Part shown: positions 1 to 7,782 of the stretch, in pieces
Position numbering within the stretch: position 1 is the stretch's first letter
How the letters are laid out: each line of letters opens with the position of its first letter
Assembly: GCA_026707045.1 (NCBI GenBank)
Contig: JAPOXO010000089.1
Span: forward strand, 1 to 44,861
DNA length: 44,861 nt
Source of the DNA: Gammaproteobacteria bacterium
GTDB taxonomy: Bacteria > Pseudomonadota > Gammaproteobacteria > Pseudomonadales > Azotimanducaceae
Reading direction: 5' to 3'
Program-made: the position numbers and the translations under genes
The notes under the pieces: model-generated
The model's input: the letters and a program-made list of their open reading frames with translations, nothing else
Databases searched by the model: none
What the model was told of the DNA's origin: nothing

Positions 1-446
1 TGATATGCCGGTTGTACGTAGGGCTTACCTGGGACAGCACGACTAAAAGGTTCGGAGGTGCCATAGTCCGAATGCAAGATTCCGCTTGGCATTCCCTTCT
101 TCATGCGCATTCCAAAAATTCGATCAAGGCGAAAGCAGTCGCCAAGTTGCATCCTCATGACTTGCATCGTTTTGGGGTGGTCAATCAGCTCGCAAAAGAC
201 CTGTCCAAAAGCTAGAAATCCAGGAGAGGAATCGTACGAACCGCCCGCCATCCCAAACCGGTAGTTGTCGTACAACGAGCGTTGCGATTGAACCTTGCGT
301 TGCTCGGCACTGTCTGGAAGTTCGTCGAGCGTGTCGTCAAGAACGTTGTTTAACTCGTCGACTTGGCTTGGTGTCAGGACGTTTTCAACGACCAAGTAGC
401 CCTTGAGGTCATAGAGGTAGATTTCAAGCTCACTCAGTCCTTCCAT
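1..446 (-). CDS. Phytanoyl-CoA dioxygenase (PhyH)-like protein, 5' part
   Basis: The minus strand reads open from an ATG at 446 to the window edge (148 codons), so the gene is cut off and its C-terminal part lies outside. The start has a GGAG about 8 bases upstream. The N-terminus contains the pattern IYLYDLKGYLVVENVL followed by a helix-forming stretch. This resembles the opening of the PhyH family of Fe(II)/2-oxoglutarate-dependent oxygenases, where a gene product 'goes down as food for' hydroxylation of a small substrate. Near residue 129 there is LHSDYG, which fits the HxD iron-ligand motif; the distal His and the 2-oxoglutarate-binding Arg would be beyond the edge. The substrate cannot be told. 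The desaturase at 709 is divergent, so the 262-base spacer must hold both promoters. Family assignment is from motif recognition only. Confidence 0.7.
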   Translation of the reverse strand, partial: MEGLSELEIYLYDLKGYLVVENVLTPSQVDELNNVLDDTLDELPDSAEQRKVQSQRSLYDNYRFGMAGGSYDSSPGFLAFGQVFCELIDHPKTMQVMRMQLGDCFRLDRIFGMRMKKGMPSGILHSDYGTSEPFSRAVPGKPYVQPAY

Positions 447-633
447 ATGGTGTACTCCGCAAAGGTATACCCTAGTGATTATTCACTTTATGTGTCTCGA
501 GCCGATATCTAGTCTGAAATTTTGCTTGCTTCAACGAGTCACGATTCGCACCGCCTTGCTTTTGCCCAAAGTACTGTTGAAGCAATCTGCAACGAGAGTT
601 GTCTATAGCTATTACAATAATCGAAGCACTCAT

Positions 634-692
634 GCTAAACGGCGTGGCACAGGCATGCACTTTTGCTTCGTCTGTTTAGCCTTTACATTTTT
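634..692 (+). promoter_or_regulatory. Hairpin in the desaturase leader
   Basis: GCTAAAC at 634-640 pairs perfectly with GTTTAGC at 674-680, with a roughly 33-base loop. The stem is followed by a T-rich tract (681-692) and then by the ribosome-binding region of the desaturase at 693-703. It could be an attenuator or a temperature-responsive leader, since desaturases are commonly cold-regulated, but this is inference. The rest of the 447-708 spacer shows no gene. Confidence 0.3.
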
Positions 693-708
693 GGGGAGTT
701 AGGTAACG

Positions 709-1914
709 GTGAGTTTTTACGAATGGTGGTATGGAATCGTTGGGTTCTCGATCCTTTGGCCAATTCTTTTTGTGGCATTAACGACCCACACTACCTTTAT
801 CGCCATAACTCTCTATCTACATCGCCATTCAGCCCATAGATCTCTGGATTTACACCCTGCTCTTTGCCACTTTTTCCGTTTCTTCTTGTGGGTCAGTACA
901 GGTATGGTCACGAAGGAATGGACTGCCGTTCACCGTCGACACCATGCAAAAACGGAAACCGAGGAAGATCCGCATAGTCCCGTGATCTTCGGTCTCTTCA
1001 ACGTCATTCGAAAGGGCTCGGAGTACTACCGCGACGGAATTGACGAGGAGACAATTCGAAAATACGGAAAAGGGACACCCGATGATTGGGTGGAACGGAA
1101 TATCTACTCTCGATTTACCTGGGCTGGTGTAGCGCTATTTGCCGTGGTTGACCTGTTTCTATTCGGAATCGTTGGCGTCATAGTTTGGGCAGTCCAAATG
1201 ATTTGGACTCCATTCTGGGCTGCGGGAATCGTCAACGGCGTGGGTCACGCCTGGGGCTATAGAAACTTCGAGACTCAGGACGCCTCAAAAAACATTGTGC
1301 CGATCGGACTCCTCGTTTGCGGCGAAGAATTGCACAACAATCACCACACTTATCCAAATTCCGCTAGGTTCTCTTTCAAGCCATGGGAGTTTGATTTAGG
1401 CTGGCAGTACATTCGTGTTCTGGCGTTTCTGCGGTTGGCACGTCCATTGCACACAGGTCCAGTCGTGGAGCAAGTGAACGGGAAATCGATCATTGATATG
1501 GACACGCTTTGGGCGGTCGTAAACGATCGATTCAGAGTCATGGCACACTATGCCGACAACGTCGTGAAGCCAATTGTTCAGATTGAGAAGCAAGACGCAG
1601 AGGGACCGATCCGCGGACTGCTTCGGGGTGCGAGAAGGATTCTATGTTCAGATCAAATGGTGCTGCGCAAACGAGAAATTGACAAGATTGACGAGATCAC
1701 CCGTCATAGTGCTCAACTAAAGATAATTTACGACCTACATGAGGAATTGAACTCCCTTTGGGCAAAACGAACCGGGAGTGGGGATGAGCTCTTGAATGCA
1801 TTCAAGAGATGGTGCGCCCGAGCTGAGGAAACTGGTGTCGACGTGCTACGAAAGTTTGTAGCCGAGCTAAAGACCTACTCGGTTCCCAAAGTTGCGAAGT
1901 CTACATCCTCGTAG
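709..1914 (+). CDS. Membrane fatty acid (acyl-lipid) desaturase
   Basis: This 401-residue integral membrane di-iron desaturase introduces a double bond into membrane fatty acyl chains. All three histidine boxes are visible: HRHSAH at residues 38-43, HRRHH at 75-79 and HNNHH at 209-213. Hydrophobic segments flank them (about residues 10-35, 55-68 and 135-170). The text between boxes, including KGTPDDWVERN and GHAWGYRNFE, resembles from memory the Pseudomonas DesA-type delta-9 acyl-lipid desaturases of about 400 residues, so the long C-terminal cytosolic tail is normal for the family. The start is GTG 709 with GGGGAG and AGG upstream. It ends 14 bases inside the convergent argS gene. A leader hairpin precedes it. 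Confidence 0.9.
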   Translation: MSFYEWWYGIVGFSILWPILFVALTTHTTFIAITLYLHRHSAHRSLDLHPALCHFFRFFLWVSTGMVTKEWTAVHRRHHAKTETEEDPHSPVIFGLFNVIRKGSEYYRDGIDEETIRKYGKGTPDDWVERNIYSRFTWAGVALFAVVDLFLFGIVGVIVWAVQMIWTPFWAAGIVNGVGHAWGYRNFETQDASKNIVPIGLLVCGEELHNNHHTYPNSARFSFKPWEFDLGWQYIRVLAFLRLARPLHTGPVVEQVNGKSIIDMDTLWAVVNDRFRVMAHYADNVVKPIVQIEKQDAEGPIRGLLRGARRILCSDQMVLRKREIDKIDEITRHSAQLKIIYDLHEELNSLWAKRTGSGDELLNAFKRWCARAEETGVDVLRKFVAELKTYSVPKVAKSTSS

Positions 1915-3616
1915 GAACGGAGATTCCTAGGCAGTCCAAGCCAACTCTAAGAGCTTCAGCCGTTCTGGCACAAAGACCTAGTCGACTGTTTCGTTCTGAT
2001 TTCTCTGCATTGAGTACCTGACACTTCTCGTAGAACCGCGTGAAGTGGACTGTAAGGTCATAAAGAAAGTTGCACATGTGGTGTGCTTTTCTTTCCTCGA
2101 TCGATTGTTCAAGCACCTCTTGAAAGCGCAATAGTCGTACCGACAAGTCGTGCTCTGCGGGATGCCTGACTCTAATCTCTTCGAGTTCAATTCCCTGGCT
2201 GTCTATTCCTCCTCGGGCGAATATTGCATTGATTCGAGCGTGAGCATATTGCAGATAGGGCGAAGTGTTCCCCTCTAGCGACATCATCGTTTCTAGGTCG
2301 AACTTGTAGTCGCTCGTACGATTCTTGGACAGATCAGCGTACTTGATTGCTCCAATTGCTACTTTATGGGCAATTTCGTCCTGTTGGAACACTTCCAGGT
2401 GACTACTTTTCTCTCTCACTACTTGCTTTGCATGAGCTTCAGCTTGCTCAATTAAGTCCGCTAGGAGTGGATTTTCACCTGCACGAGTTTTGAGCGGCTC
2501 GCCGTGTGAGTTGAGAATCGATCCAAACGCATGGTGTTCAAGTTCAACCTCAGGTGGAGCAAATCCCGCTTTCTTTGCCACAGCGAACAGCATTTGAAAG
2601 TGAAGAATTTGTCGAGCGTCAGTGAAATACAGCACTTGGTCTGCATTGAGCTCATTGGTTCGATAGAGCAACGTAGCGAGATCAGTCGTGTGGTACAGGT
2701 AGCCGCCGTCGGATTTTTGAACAATCATGGGCAATTGGCTTCCGTCTTTGCGTACGAATCCCTCCACGAACACACATTGAGCACCATCGGACTCGACAAG
2801 AAATCCCCCATCTTCCAATTTGTCGATGACACTTGGCAAGTCGTCGTTAAATGAACTTTCTCCTCTGATGTCAGCCGGCTTCAGCAAGATATCCAGTTTC
2901 TCGTAGATCTCCTGCATGTGCCGTGTAGAAGCATCGATGAACTTCTGCCAAACCGCCATGGTCTTGGGGTCGTTAGATTGCAGTTTCAAAACCGCTTCCC
3001 GTGCTGTTGACGCAAAGTCTTTGTCTTCGTCAAATCGCTTGCTTGCAGCCACGTAAAACTGTTCAAGATCATCGAGACTCTGCCCGACCTCTTTATCCGA
3101 CCCGAGTTCTTCGATGTAGGCGACAATCTTTCCGAATGCGGTACCCCAATCCCCGATGTGGTTTTGCCGTACGACCGAGTGGCCGGCTAGCGTAAGCATC
3201 CTAGTGATCGAGTCGCCAATCACCGTGCTTCGCAAGTGCCCCACATGCATTTGCTTCGCGACATTGGGAGACGAGTAGTCCACCACAATGCGAAGCGGCG
3301 CATTAGTTGGAGTCACCAATGGTTCCGATGCCAACGCGGTAGAAAGGTAGTCGTTGTCCAGAGTCACGTTAATGAATCCAGGACCCGCAACGGAGACGTC
3401 TGAAGAGAGGTCATTCAGAACTCCGCTGTCGATGAGTTGCTGCGCCAGTGCGCGAGGATTCACTCGCATGAGCTTTCCGGCGCGCAATGCGCCATTTGCT
3501 TGATAGTCACCGAACTCGGGACGACTGGCGGGTGCAACCAGTGGTTGGGGCTGTTCTGCTCCGGTCTGTTCTAGAGCCGACTCGAGGCGACGCGAGATTT
3601 CGTTTCGGAGATTAAT
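1901..3616 (-). CDS. argS: Arginyl-tRNA synthetase, apparent ATT start
   Basis: A class I synthetase that charges tRNA-Arg in the cytosol. HVGH (residues 124-127) is the HIGH motif. LKTRAG serves as the KMSKS-equivalent loop, and the C-terminus ends LGISVPTRM as in E. coli. The longest reading with a usual start (TTG 3487, 528 aa) would cut off the N-terminal additional domain, including the conserved FGDYQANG. The open frame continues upstream to a TGA at 3626-3628, and the only codon giving the family N-terminus is ATT at 3614-3616. ATT lies 6 bases after a GAGGG ribosome-binding site and gives 571 residues (E. coli 577). Alternatively, one extra T in the TTTT run (3619-3622 on +) hides an ATG that would overlap the upstream stop as ATGA. 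It is co-directional with the cold-shock-domain gene, 9 bases apart. Confidence 0.93.
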   Translation of the reverse strand: MNLRNEISRRLESALEQTGAEQPQPLVAPASRPEFGDYQANGALRAGKLMRVNPRALAQQLIDSGVLNDLSSDVSVAGPGFINVTLDNDYLSTALASEPLVTPTNAPLRIVVDYSSPNVAKQMHVGHLRSTVIGDSITRMLTLAGHSVVRQNHIGDWGTAFGKIVAYIEELGSDKEVGQSLDDLEQFYVAASKRFDEDKDFASTAREAVLKLQSNDPKTMAVWQKFIDASTRHMQEIYEKLDILLKPADIRGESSFNDDLPSVIDKLEDGGFLVESDGAQCVFVEGFVRKDGSQLPMIVQKSDGGYLYHTTDLATLLYRTNELNADQVLYFTDARQILHFQMLFAVAKKAGFAPPEVELEHHAFGSILNSHGEPLKTRAGENPLLADLIEQAEAHAKQVVREKSSHLEVFQQDEIAHKVAIGAIKYADLSKNRTSDYKFDLETMMSLEGNTSPYLQYAHARINAIFARGGIDSQGIELEEIRVRHPAEHDLSVRLLRFQEVLEQSIEERKAHHMCNFLYDLTVHFTRFYEKCQVLNAEKSERNSRLGLCARTAEALRVGLDCLGISVPTRM

Positions 3617-3625
3617 CGAAAACCC

Positions 3626-4264
3626 TCATTTGGCCAGCTGGATCTTGGTTGCAACGGGACCTCGATCTCCTTCTTGTAACTCGTAAGTCACAACAAGATC
3701 TTTTTCTATGTTTTTGTCGTCCAAACCAGGGTCGAGGTTGGTCTTGTGAAAGAAAGCTTGTTTGCCGTCGTCTCCTTTAATAAATCCATAGGATTGTCGT
3801 TGTGAATAGGACTTGACCTGGCCTCGATTTCTAGTACCGGACGAACCTTGATTCCTTTCGGACTTAGTGGGATTTCTTGTGCGTCTGTCGGTTCGTGGTC
3901 CTGATCGAGAGGACTGTTGTGATGGTCTTGAACGACCAGGTCTATCCGAGGATTGAGCATTGCCTCGTGCGCGAACTTGGTTAGTGTCTCTAGGGCCTCT
4001 CCTCTTCTGATTTGATTGTGATCGGCTCTTTCTTTCAGCACTTACCGTTCTCTCTTCTGTGGCCTGAACTGACACGCTTCCGGTGGCTTGACGACGTACA
4101 AATACATAAACCAGCATCCCTGAACTGAGGCAAGACACGAAAACTAGGATTGCTAGAACAATGAAGTCTCCAGGAAGAAATCTAATCGTGACTTCGGCAA
4201 CCAGTGCACTCCAGAACATTCCCCCTCCAAGTAGAGTGAGTAGCAGCGATAGTTTGTTATTCAT
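3626..4264 (-). CDS. Membrane-anchored cold-shock-domain protein
   Basis: A 212-residue protein with three visible parts. Two hydrophobic segments (about residues 5-23 and 32-57) should anchor it in the inner membrane. Residues 58-146 are a low-complexity linker rich in Arg, Ser, Gln and Pro. Residues 147-212 form a cold-shock (OB-fold, RNA/ssDNA-binding) domain with RNP1-like SYGFIKGDDG and RNP2-like AFFHKTNL, ending VATKIQL. With two N-terminal helices the C-terminal domain is expected in the cytoplasm. The start ATG 4264 has AGGTG upstream. Membrane cold-shock proteins usually seen (CSD plus DUF1294) have the reverse order, so this is a different layout. It lies 9 bases before argS and 71 bases after the cyclophilin. 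The function is unknown; a membrane-tethered RNA chaperone is the simplest inference. Confidence 0.8.
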   Translation of the reverse strand: MNNKLSLLLTLLGGGMFWSALVAEVTIRFLPGDFIVLAILVFVSCLSSGMLVYVFVRRQATGSVSVQATEERTVSAERKSRSQSNQKRRGPRDTNQVRARGNAQSSDRPGRSRPSQQSSRSGPRTDRRTRNPTKSERNQGSSGTRNRGQVKSYSQRQSYGFIKGDDGKQAFFHKTNLDPGLDDKNIEKDLVVTYELQEGDRGPVATKIQLAK

Positions 4265-4335
4265 TTGGCACCTGATTGAATTATGTGTTGGCAGATGCTA
4301 GCCACGAGGGCCGCAATTTTGAATGGAGAGAGAAT

Positions 4336-5013
4336 CTATCGGTCGCGAAACTGTTGAGCTTTCGTGATGACTACTGTGTCCACAGGAAAATTCACCAGTT
4401 CCACACCATTGACGACTTCTGTTTTTGTGTTCAAGTTCTCGATTTCATGAACAATTTTCATGCCCCGGATCACTTTACCGAACACTGCGTAGCCGGCTTT
4501 GCCTTCAGATTCGGAATAGTTGAGCATGTGGTTGTTCTTTGTGTTGATGAAGAAGTCCGCCGACGCAGAATCGGGGTCGTCGTAACGCGCCATTGCCACC
4601 GTTCCCTTTGAGTTCTTGAGTCCGTTCATAGCTTCGTTCTTGACGGTCTCAGGTACATCGCGCGAATTTAAATCTTGATCCCAGGAGCCAGCTTGAATGA
4701 CAAACCCTTTGTGTGCTCTGTGAAAGATAATTCCGTCGTAATGTCCATCATCGACCAACTTCAAGAAGTGCTTAACCGTCAACGGAGCCTTGTCCGCGAA
4801 CAGTTCCAGCATTATGGTTCCATGAGAAGTATCCAAGAGGACTTTTGGGTTGTCCTGTTCCGACTCTTTCATTTCCGTGTCGTCAGAAGCAGCCTGTGTT
4901 GCTTCCGATTTACCCTCCATTGGCTTTTCCGCTGTGGATCCTGTCTCGTCAGCCGTTCCGGCAAATGCGAAAACTGCAAAGAGAAATCCGATTGCGAGTC
5001 TTTGTGTAATCAT
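4336..5013 (-). CDS. Periplasmic cyclophilin-type peptidyl-prolyl isomerase
   Basis: A 225-residue cyclophilin that catalyses cis-trans isomerisation of X-Pro bonds. Residues 1 to about 20 form a signal peptide (MITQRLAIGFLFAVFAFAG). A charged, Glu/Thr/Ser-rich spacer of about 35 residues follows, and then the cyclophilin domain. IFHRAHKGFVIQAG carries the catalytic Arg of the FHR motif, and ASADFFIN and FGKVIRGMKIV are further family signatures. The signal sequence indicates export, as for PpiA, but the acidic spacer is not typical of E. coli PpiA (190 aa) and may be a flexible tether. It is divergent from apbE (101 bases between starts) and precedes the cold-shock-domain gene on the same strand. 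Confidence 0.88.
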   Translation of the reverse strand: MITQRLAIGFLFAVFAFAGTADETGSTAEKPMEGKSEATQAASDDTEMKESEQDNPKVLLDTSHGTIMLELFADKAPLTVKHFLKLVDDGHYDGIIFHRAHKGFVIQAGSWDQDLNSRDVPETVKNEAMNGLKNSKGTVAMARYDDPDSASADFFINTKNNHMLNYSESEGKAGYAVFGKVIRGMKIVHEIENLNTKTEVVNGVELVNFPVDTVVITKAQQFRDR

Positions 5014-5114
5014 GAGTAAATTGTAGTTCCTTGTATGAACTCGACTAGCGCAGGTCGCGCAATCTAGTAATCAAGACTACACAAGAGCCGTTTAGTTTCC
5101 GACAGAAGCATCGA

Positions 5115-6131
5115 ATGCACCACAAATTTCTTGTGACTAAGTGGAGATCCCCGACACTTTGGTTTCTTCCAGCCGCTCTATTGCTTACCGCATGCAACTT
5201 TGTCGGTTACAAGTCCTACAACGGAAAAACCATGGGCACTTACTACCGGATTGTTGCAGATTGTCAGGTTGCACCTTCTCAATCTCAGATTGAGGAAGTT
5301 CTGGGATCAGTCGACGCGGTAATGTCTAACTACCGAGAAGACTCAATCGTTGAGGTATTCAATCGCTATCAGGTGGGATCCTGGTTCACAGTAGACGAAT
5401 CGCTTGTGTATGTGGCAACGGTGGCTCATCAAGTCAGTGAACTCACGTCAGGCGCATTTGACATCACTGTTAAGCCGTTGGTCGATGCTTGGGGTTTTGG
5501 ACCGCCGGGAGCTACAGACAAACCGACCGACGAGAACATTCAAACTCTTCTAGAAAAAGTGGACTATCAAGGATTGGAGATTCGAGACGATCCACCAGGA
5601 CTGCTCAAGAAGCAACCTCTAACAATCGACCTGTCCGGTATAGCCAAAGGTTACGGCGTAGACATGCTGGCGGAATTGCTAGATCAATCAGGTTGTGAGA
5701 ACTATCTCGCTGAAATTGGAGGCGAGCTTAGGGTCAAAGGGGTGAATCAAATGGGCCGGGCTTGGGAGATTGGTATTGAATCTCCGCTAATACCAGGACT
5801 AATCCAAGAGAGAATTTCGATTTCTCACGGAGCACTAGCGACTACGGGAGACTACAGAAATTACTTGGATTATGAAGGCGTCATTTACCCACACGTACTC
5901 GATGCGAAATCCGGATCTCCAGTCGAACACATGGGAGCAAGCGTAACCGTCCATATGCGAACTGCCACTGAAGCCGACTCGTATGCTACGGCGTTATATG
6001 CGCTGGGCGAGGCTGGCCTTCAACTCGCGGAGGAAAACGACATAGCGGCTCTCTTTCAACATTTGGATGGAAGAACTGGTCGTCTCGAGCAGAGAGCAAC
6101 TTCAAAGATGAAAAAGATTCTTGATGATTGA
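5115..6131 (+). CDS. apbE: FAD:protein FMN transferase (lipoprotein)
   Basis: ApbE moves FMN from FAD onto a Thr of periplasmic flavoproteins such as NqrC/NqrB or RnfG/RnfD. The protein has 338 residues. The N-terminus has a signal peptide ending in the lipobox LLTAC (Cys27), so it is a membrane-anchored, periplasm-facing lipoprotein. KTMGTYYRI, DLSGIAKGYGVD, EIGGELRVKG, ATTGDYRNY and EADSYATALYALG are the expected family motifs, including the Mg2+ and FAD site. No nqr, rnf or nosR target lies in this window. It is followed by a 358-base spacer before lolC. In Nqr-containing bacteria apbE is often followed by nqrM, but I could not find a cysteine-containing nqrM frame here. Confidence 0.93.
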   Translation: MHHKFLVTKWRSPTLWFLPAALLLTACNFVGYKSYNGKTMGTYYRIVADCQVAPSQSQIEEVLGSVDAVMSNYREDSIVEVFNRYQVGSWFTVDESLVYVATVAHQVSELTSGAFDITVKPLVDAWGFGPPGATDKPTDENIQTLLEKVDYQGLEIRDDPPGLLKKQPLTIDLSGIAKGYGVDMLAELLDQSGCENYLAEIGGELRVKGVNQMGRAWEIGIESPLIPGLIQERISISHGALATTGDYRNYLDYEGVIYPHVLDAKSGSPVEHMGASVTVHMRTATEADSYATALYALGEAGLQLAEENDIAALFQHLDGRTGRLEQRATSKMKKILDD

Positions 6132-6280
6132 AATTTCAGGCACCTTGCGGGCACGGCTAGAATCGAATTGGGCTAAATCCTAAATCAATTGATTCGCTGT
6201 GTGAATAGGTGGTGACTAGGACTTGGCAACAGTCCCGATCTAACATCGCCGTGGCGTGGATTCACCAGGAAGGCTGGGGA

Positions 6281-6328
6281 ATGCAAACACTCATAGGTCC
6301 TTGCATTCTCTTGGAGGAAACCATGTGA
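6281..6328 (+). other. Very short ORF overlapping the next by GTGA
   Basis: An ATG at 6281 with AAGG/GGGGA upstream opens a 15-codon frame that ends ...ATG TGA at 6326-6328. The GTG of the next small frame overlaps this stop. In the same frame it could be extended to a GTG near 6251. I recognise no product. It is listed because it chains with the next two small ORFs into lolC. Confidence 0.2.
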
Positions 6329-6408
6329 GAAGAGTCGAAACCACAACCACGACGATGATCGATCTGCAAGGATGTGCAGTATTGTGCCGAATGATTCTGA
6401 ATAAGTAA
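6325..6408 (+). other. Small ORF (27 aa) with strong Shine-Dalgarno
   Basis: GTG 6325 is preceded by TTGGAGG at a spacing of 7 bases, which is one of the best ribosome-binding sites in the window. The 27-residue product begins MRRVETTTTTMIDLQGC and has no recognisable family. It may be a leader peptide, or a remnant of a broken gene in the apbE-lolC spacer. Confidence 0.25.
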
Positions 6409-6418
6409 CGGAAGGAAA

Positions 6419-6493
6419 ATGGACATATTCGTGAGAGGGTCAAGCTTTCGGGTCAGAAGCAAATCGCACCAAGAAGTGTCCAAGATGTCATGA
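6419..6493 (+). other. Small ORF (24 aa) coupled to lolC by ATGA
   Basis: ATG 6419 has CGGAAGG directly upstream and starts 10 bases after the previous small frame. It ends in a TGA (6491-6493) that overlaps the lolC ATG (6490-6492), the usual sign of translational coupling. The 24-residue product (MDIFVRGSSF...) is basic and unrecognised. Because lolC has no independent SD that I can see, this frame may feed ribosomes into lolC. Confidence 0.3.
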
Positions 6494-7782
6494 AGCTTCC
6501 CCTGCCCATTCTGATTGGCATGCGCTATGTGCTTTCACCGCGAGACTTCTTGTCATCGGTTGCATCTTTGGCTGTCGCCGGCCTAGCTTTGTCAATCGCA
6601 ATTCTCGTGGTCGTGCAAGCCGTATTGACGGGTTTTGAATATGAACTGCGTGAACGCATCTTGGGAATCCTTCCTCATGTGACCATTAGCGCCAAGAACG
6701 GCGCTTTGCCAATCAATGAAATCCGAAACGATATTTCCACAATCGATGGGATTGTGGACGGGAACTCAGTAATAGAAGAAATGGTGCTGCTAGTAGCTGC
6801 TGACGAGGAAAGAACTACGCAATCTGTTAGTGAAAGTAGTGAGTCTGGACACCAACTAAGAAGCGAACCCGTGCTGGTTCAAGGTATTGACCCAAACCAA
6901 CACGGCAACTCATCCGTATTGCTGGACTTTGTAAGCGACAAAAACTTGATAAATTTTCAGTCGGGTTCATTCGGCGTGTTTGTCGGCAGTGTCACGGCAA
7001 AACGACTGGGAATCGTCAAAGATGACCTTGTAACACTAATTACTCTAAACAAGCAGGTGTCGTTGGTTGGATTTATTCCGCGTCAAAAAAGAGTTAGGGT
7101 TCTAGCGGTTCTCGAGACTGGCTCCTTTATGGATCGAAATCGGGTCTATATGCACTTTGATGATGCCAGTCGTTTGTTTCGAACTAATGGCAGTGCATCG
7201 TCGTACGAAATCCGTATTGAAAATCCCTATCAAGCCAGGTCAATTGCGAGTCAAGTTGTCGGTGTCCTCGCCGATCCCAATTTGTTTGTCAGCTATTGGT
7301 TGTCGGCTTATCAATATGGATATCTCTATCAATCGATCGTGGCTTCTCGAACTCTTCTCCTACTAGTCTTCTCATTGTTGGTTGCCGTAGCAGCATTCAA
7401 CCTGATTGCCACGGTGGGGGTGATGGTTTCCGAACGTCGTAGAGACGTAGCGGTAATACGCACTTTGGGAGGCGATCGCAAACTAATTTCCGGTGCATTT
7501 CTGACTGCTGGACTGTCGATTTCGCTCATCGGATTGATTGTTGGATGCATTGTTGGCATGTTTATCGGCTGGATGCTTGAAATCGGATTTCCGTGGTTTC
7601 AGCAAGTGCTAAATATGAACATTTTGGCCAGTTACTTCGTTCATTCTCTTCGCGTGGAGTTTGTGTTCGCAGATCTTGCGACTGTGTTTGTGATTGGACT
7701 CTTGCTATGTCTTTTGGCCATATTTGTTCCGACAATTCGTGCTGCAAGCCTAAGCCCGGCAAAGGTTTTGCGCTATGACTGA
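6490..7782 (+). CDS. lolC: Lipoprotein-releasing system permease LolC
   Basis: LolC is one of two membrane subunits of LolCDE, which extracts mature lipoproteins from the inner membrane and passes them to LolA. The 430-residue protein starts with a conserved pre-TM stretch (IGMRYVLSPRDF) and has one N-terminal helix (about 22-50). A large periplasmic domain (about 50-280) follows, then three C-terminal helices in the FtsX/MacB fold (about 285-315, 335-360 and 390-420). The cytoplasmic loop SERRRDVAVIRTLGG is typical of the family. It has about 30 more residues than E. coli LolC, including a Ser/Glu-rich loop near residue 110. It overlaps lolD by 8 bases. LolC and LolE cannot be separated with certainty; the first gene of the operon is taken as lolC. 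Confidence 0.92.
   Translation: MKLPLPILIGMRYVLSPRDFLSSVASLAVAGLALSIAILVVVQAVLTGFEYELRERILGILPHVTISAKNGALPINEIRNDISTIDGIVDGNSVIEEMVLLVAADEERTTQSVSESSESGHQLRSEPVLVQGIDPNQHGNSSVLLDFVSDKNLINFQSGSFGVFVGSVTAKRLGIVKDDLVTLITLNKQVSLVGFIPRQKRVRVLAVLETGSFMDRNRVYMHFDDASRLFRTNGSASSYEIRIENPYQARSIASQVVGVLADPNLFVSYWLSAYQYGYLYQSIVASRTLLLLVFSLLVAVAAFNLIATVGVMVSERRRDVAVIRTLGGDRKLISGAFLTAGLSISLIGLIVGCIVGMFIGWMLEIGFPWFQQVLNMNILASYFVHSLRVEFVFADLATVFVIGLLLCLLAIFVPTIRAASLSPAKVLRYD

Noticed and set aside
12-215. 67-codon plus-strand frame at the window start
   Set aside because: It lies opposite the PhyH-like gene, which has clear family sequence on the minus strand.
6262-6483. 73-codon minus-strand frame in the apbE-lolC spacer
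   Set aside because: No ribosome-binding site, no recognisable sequence and no coding character.
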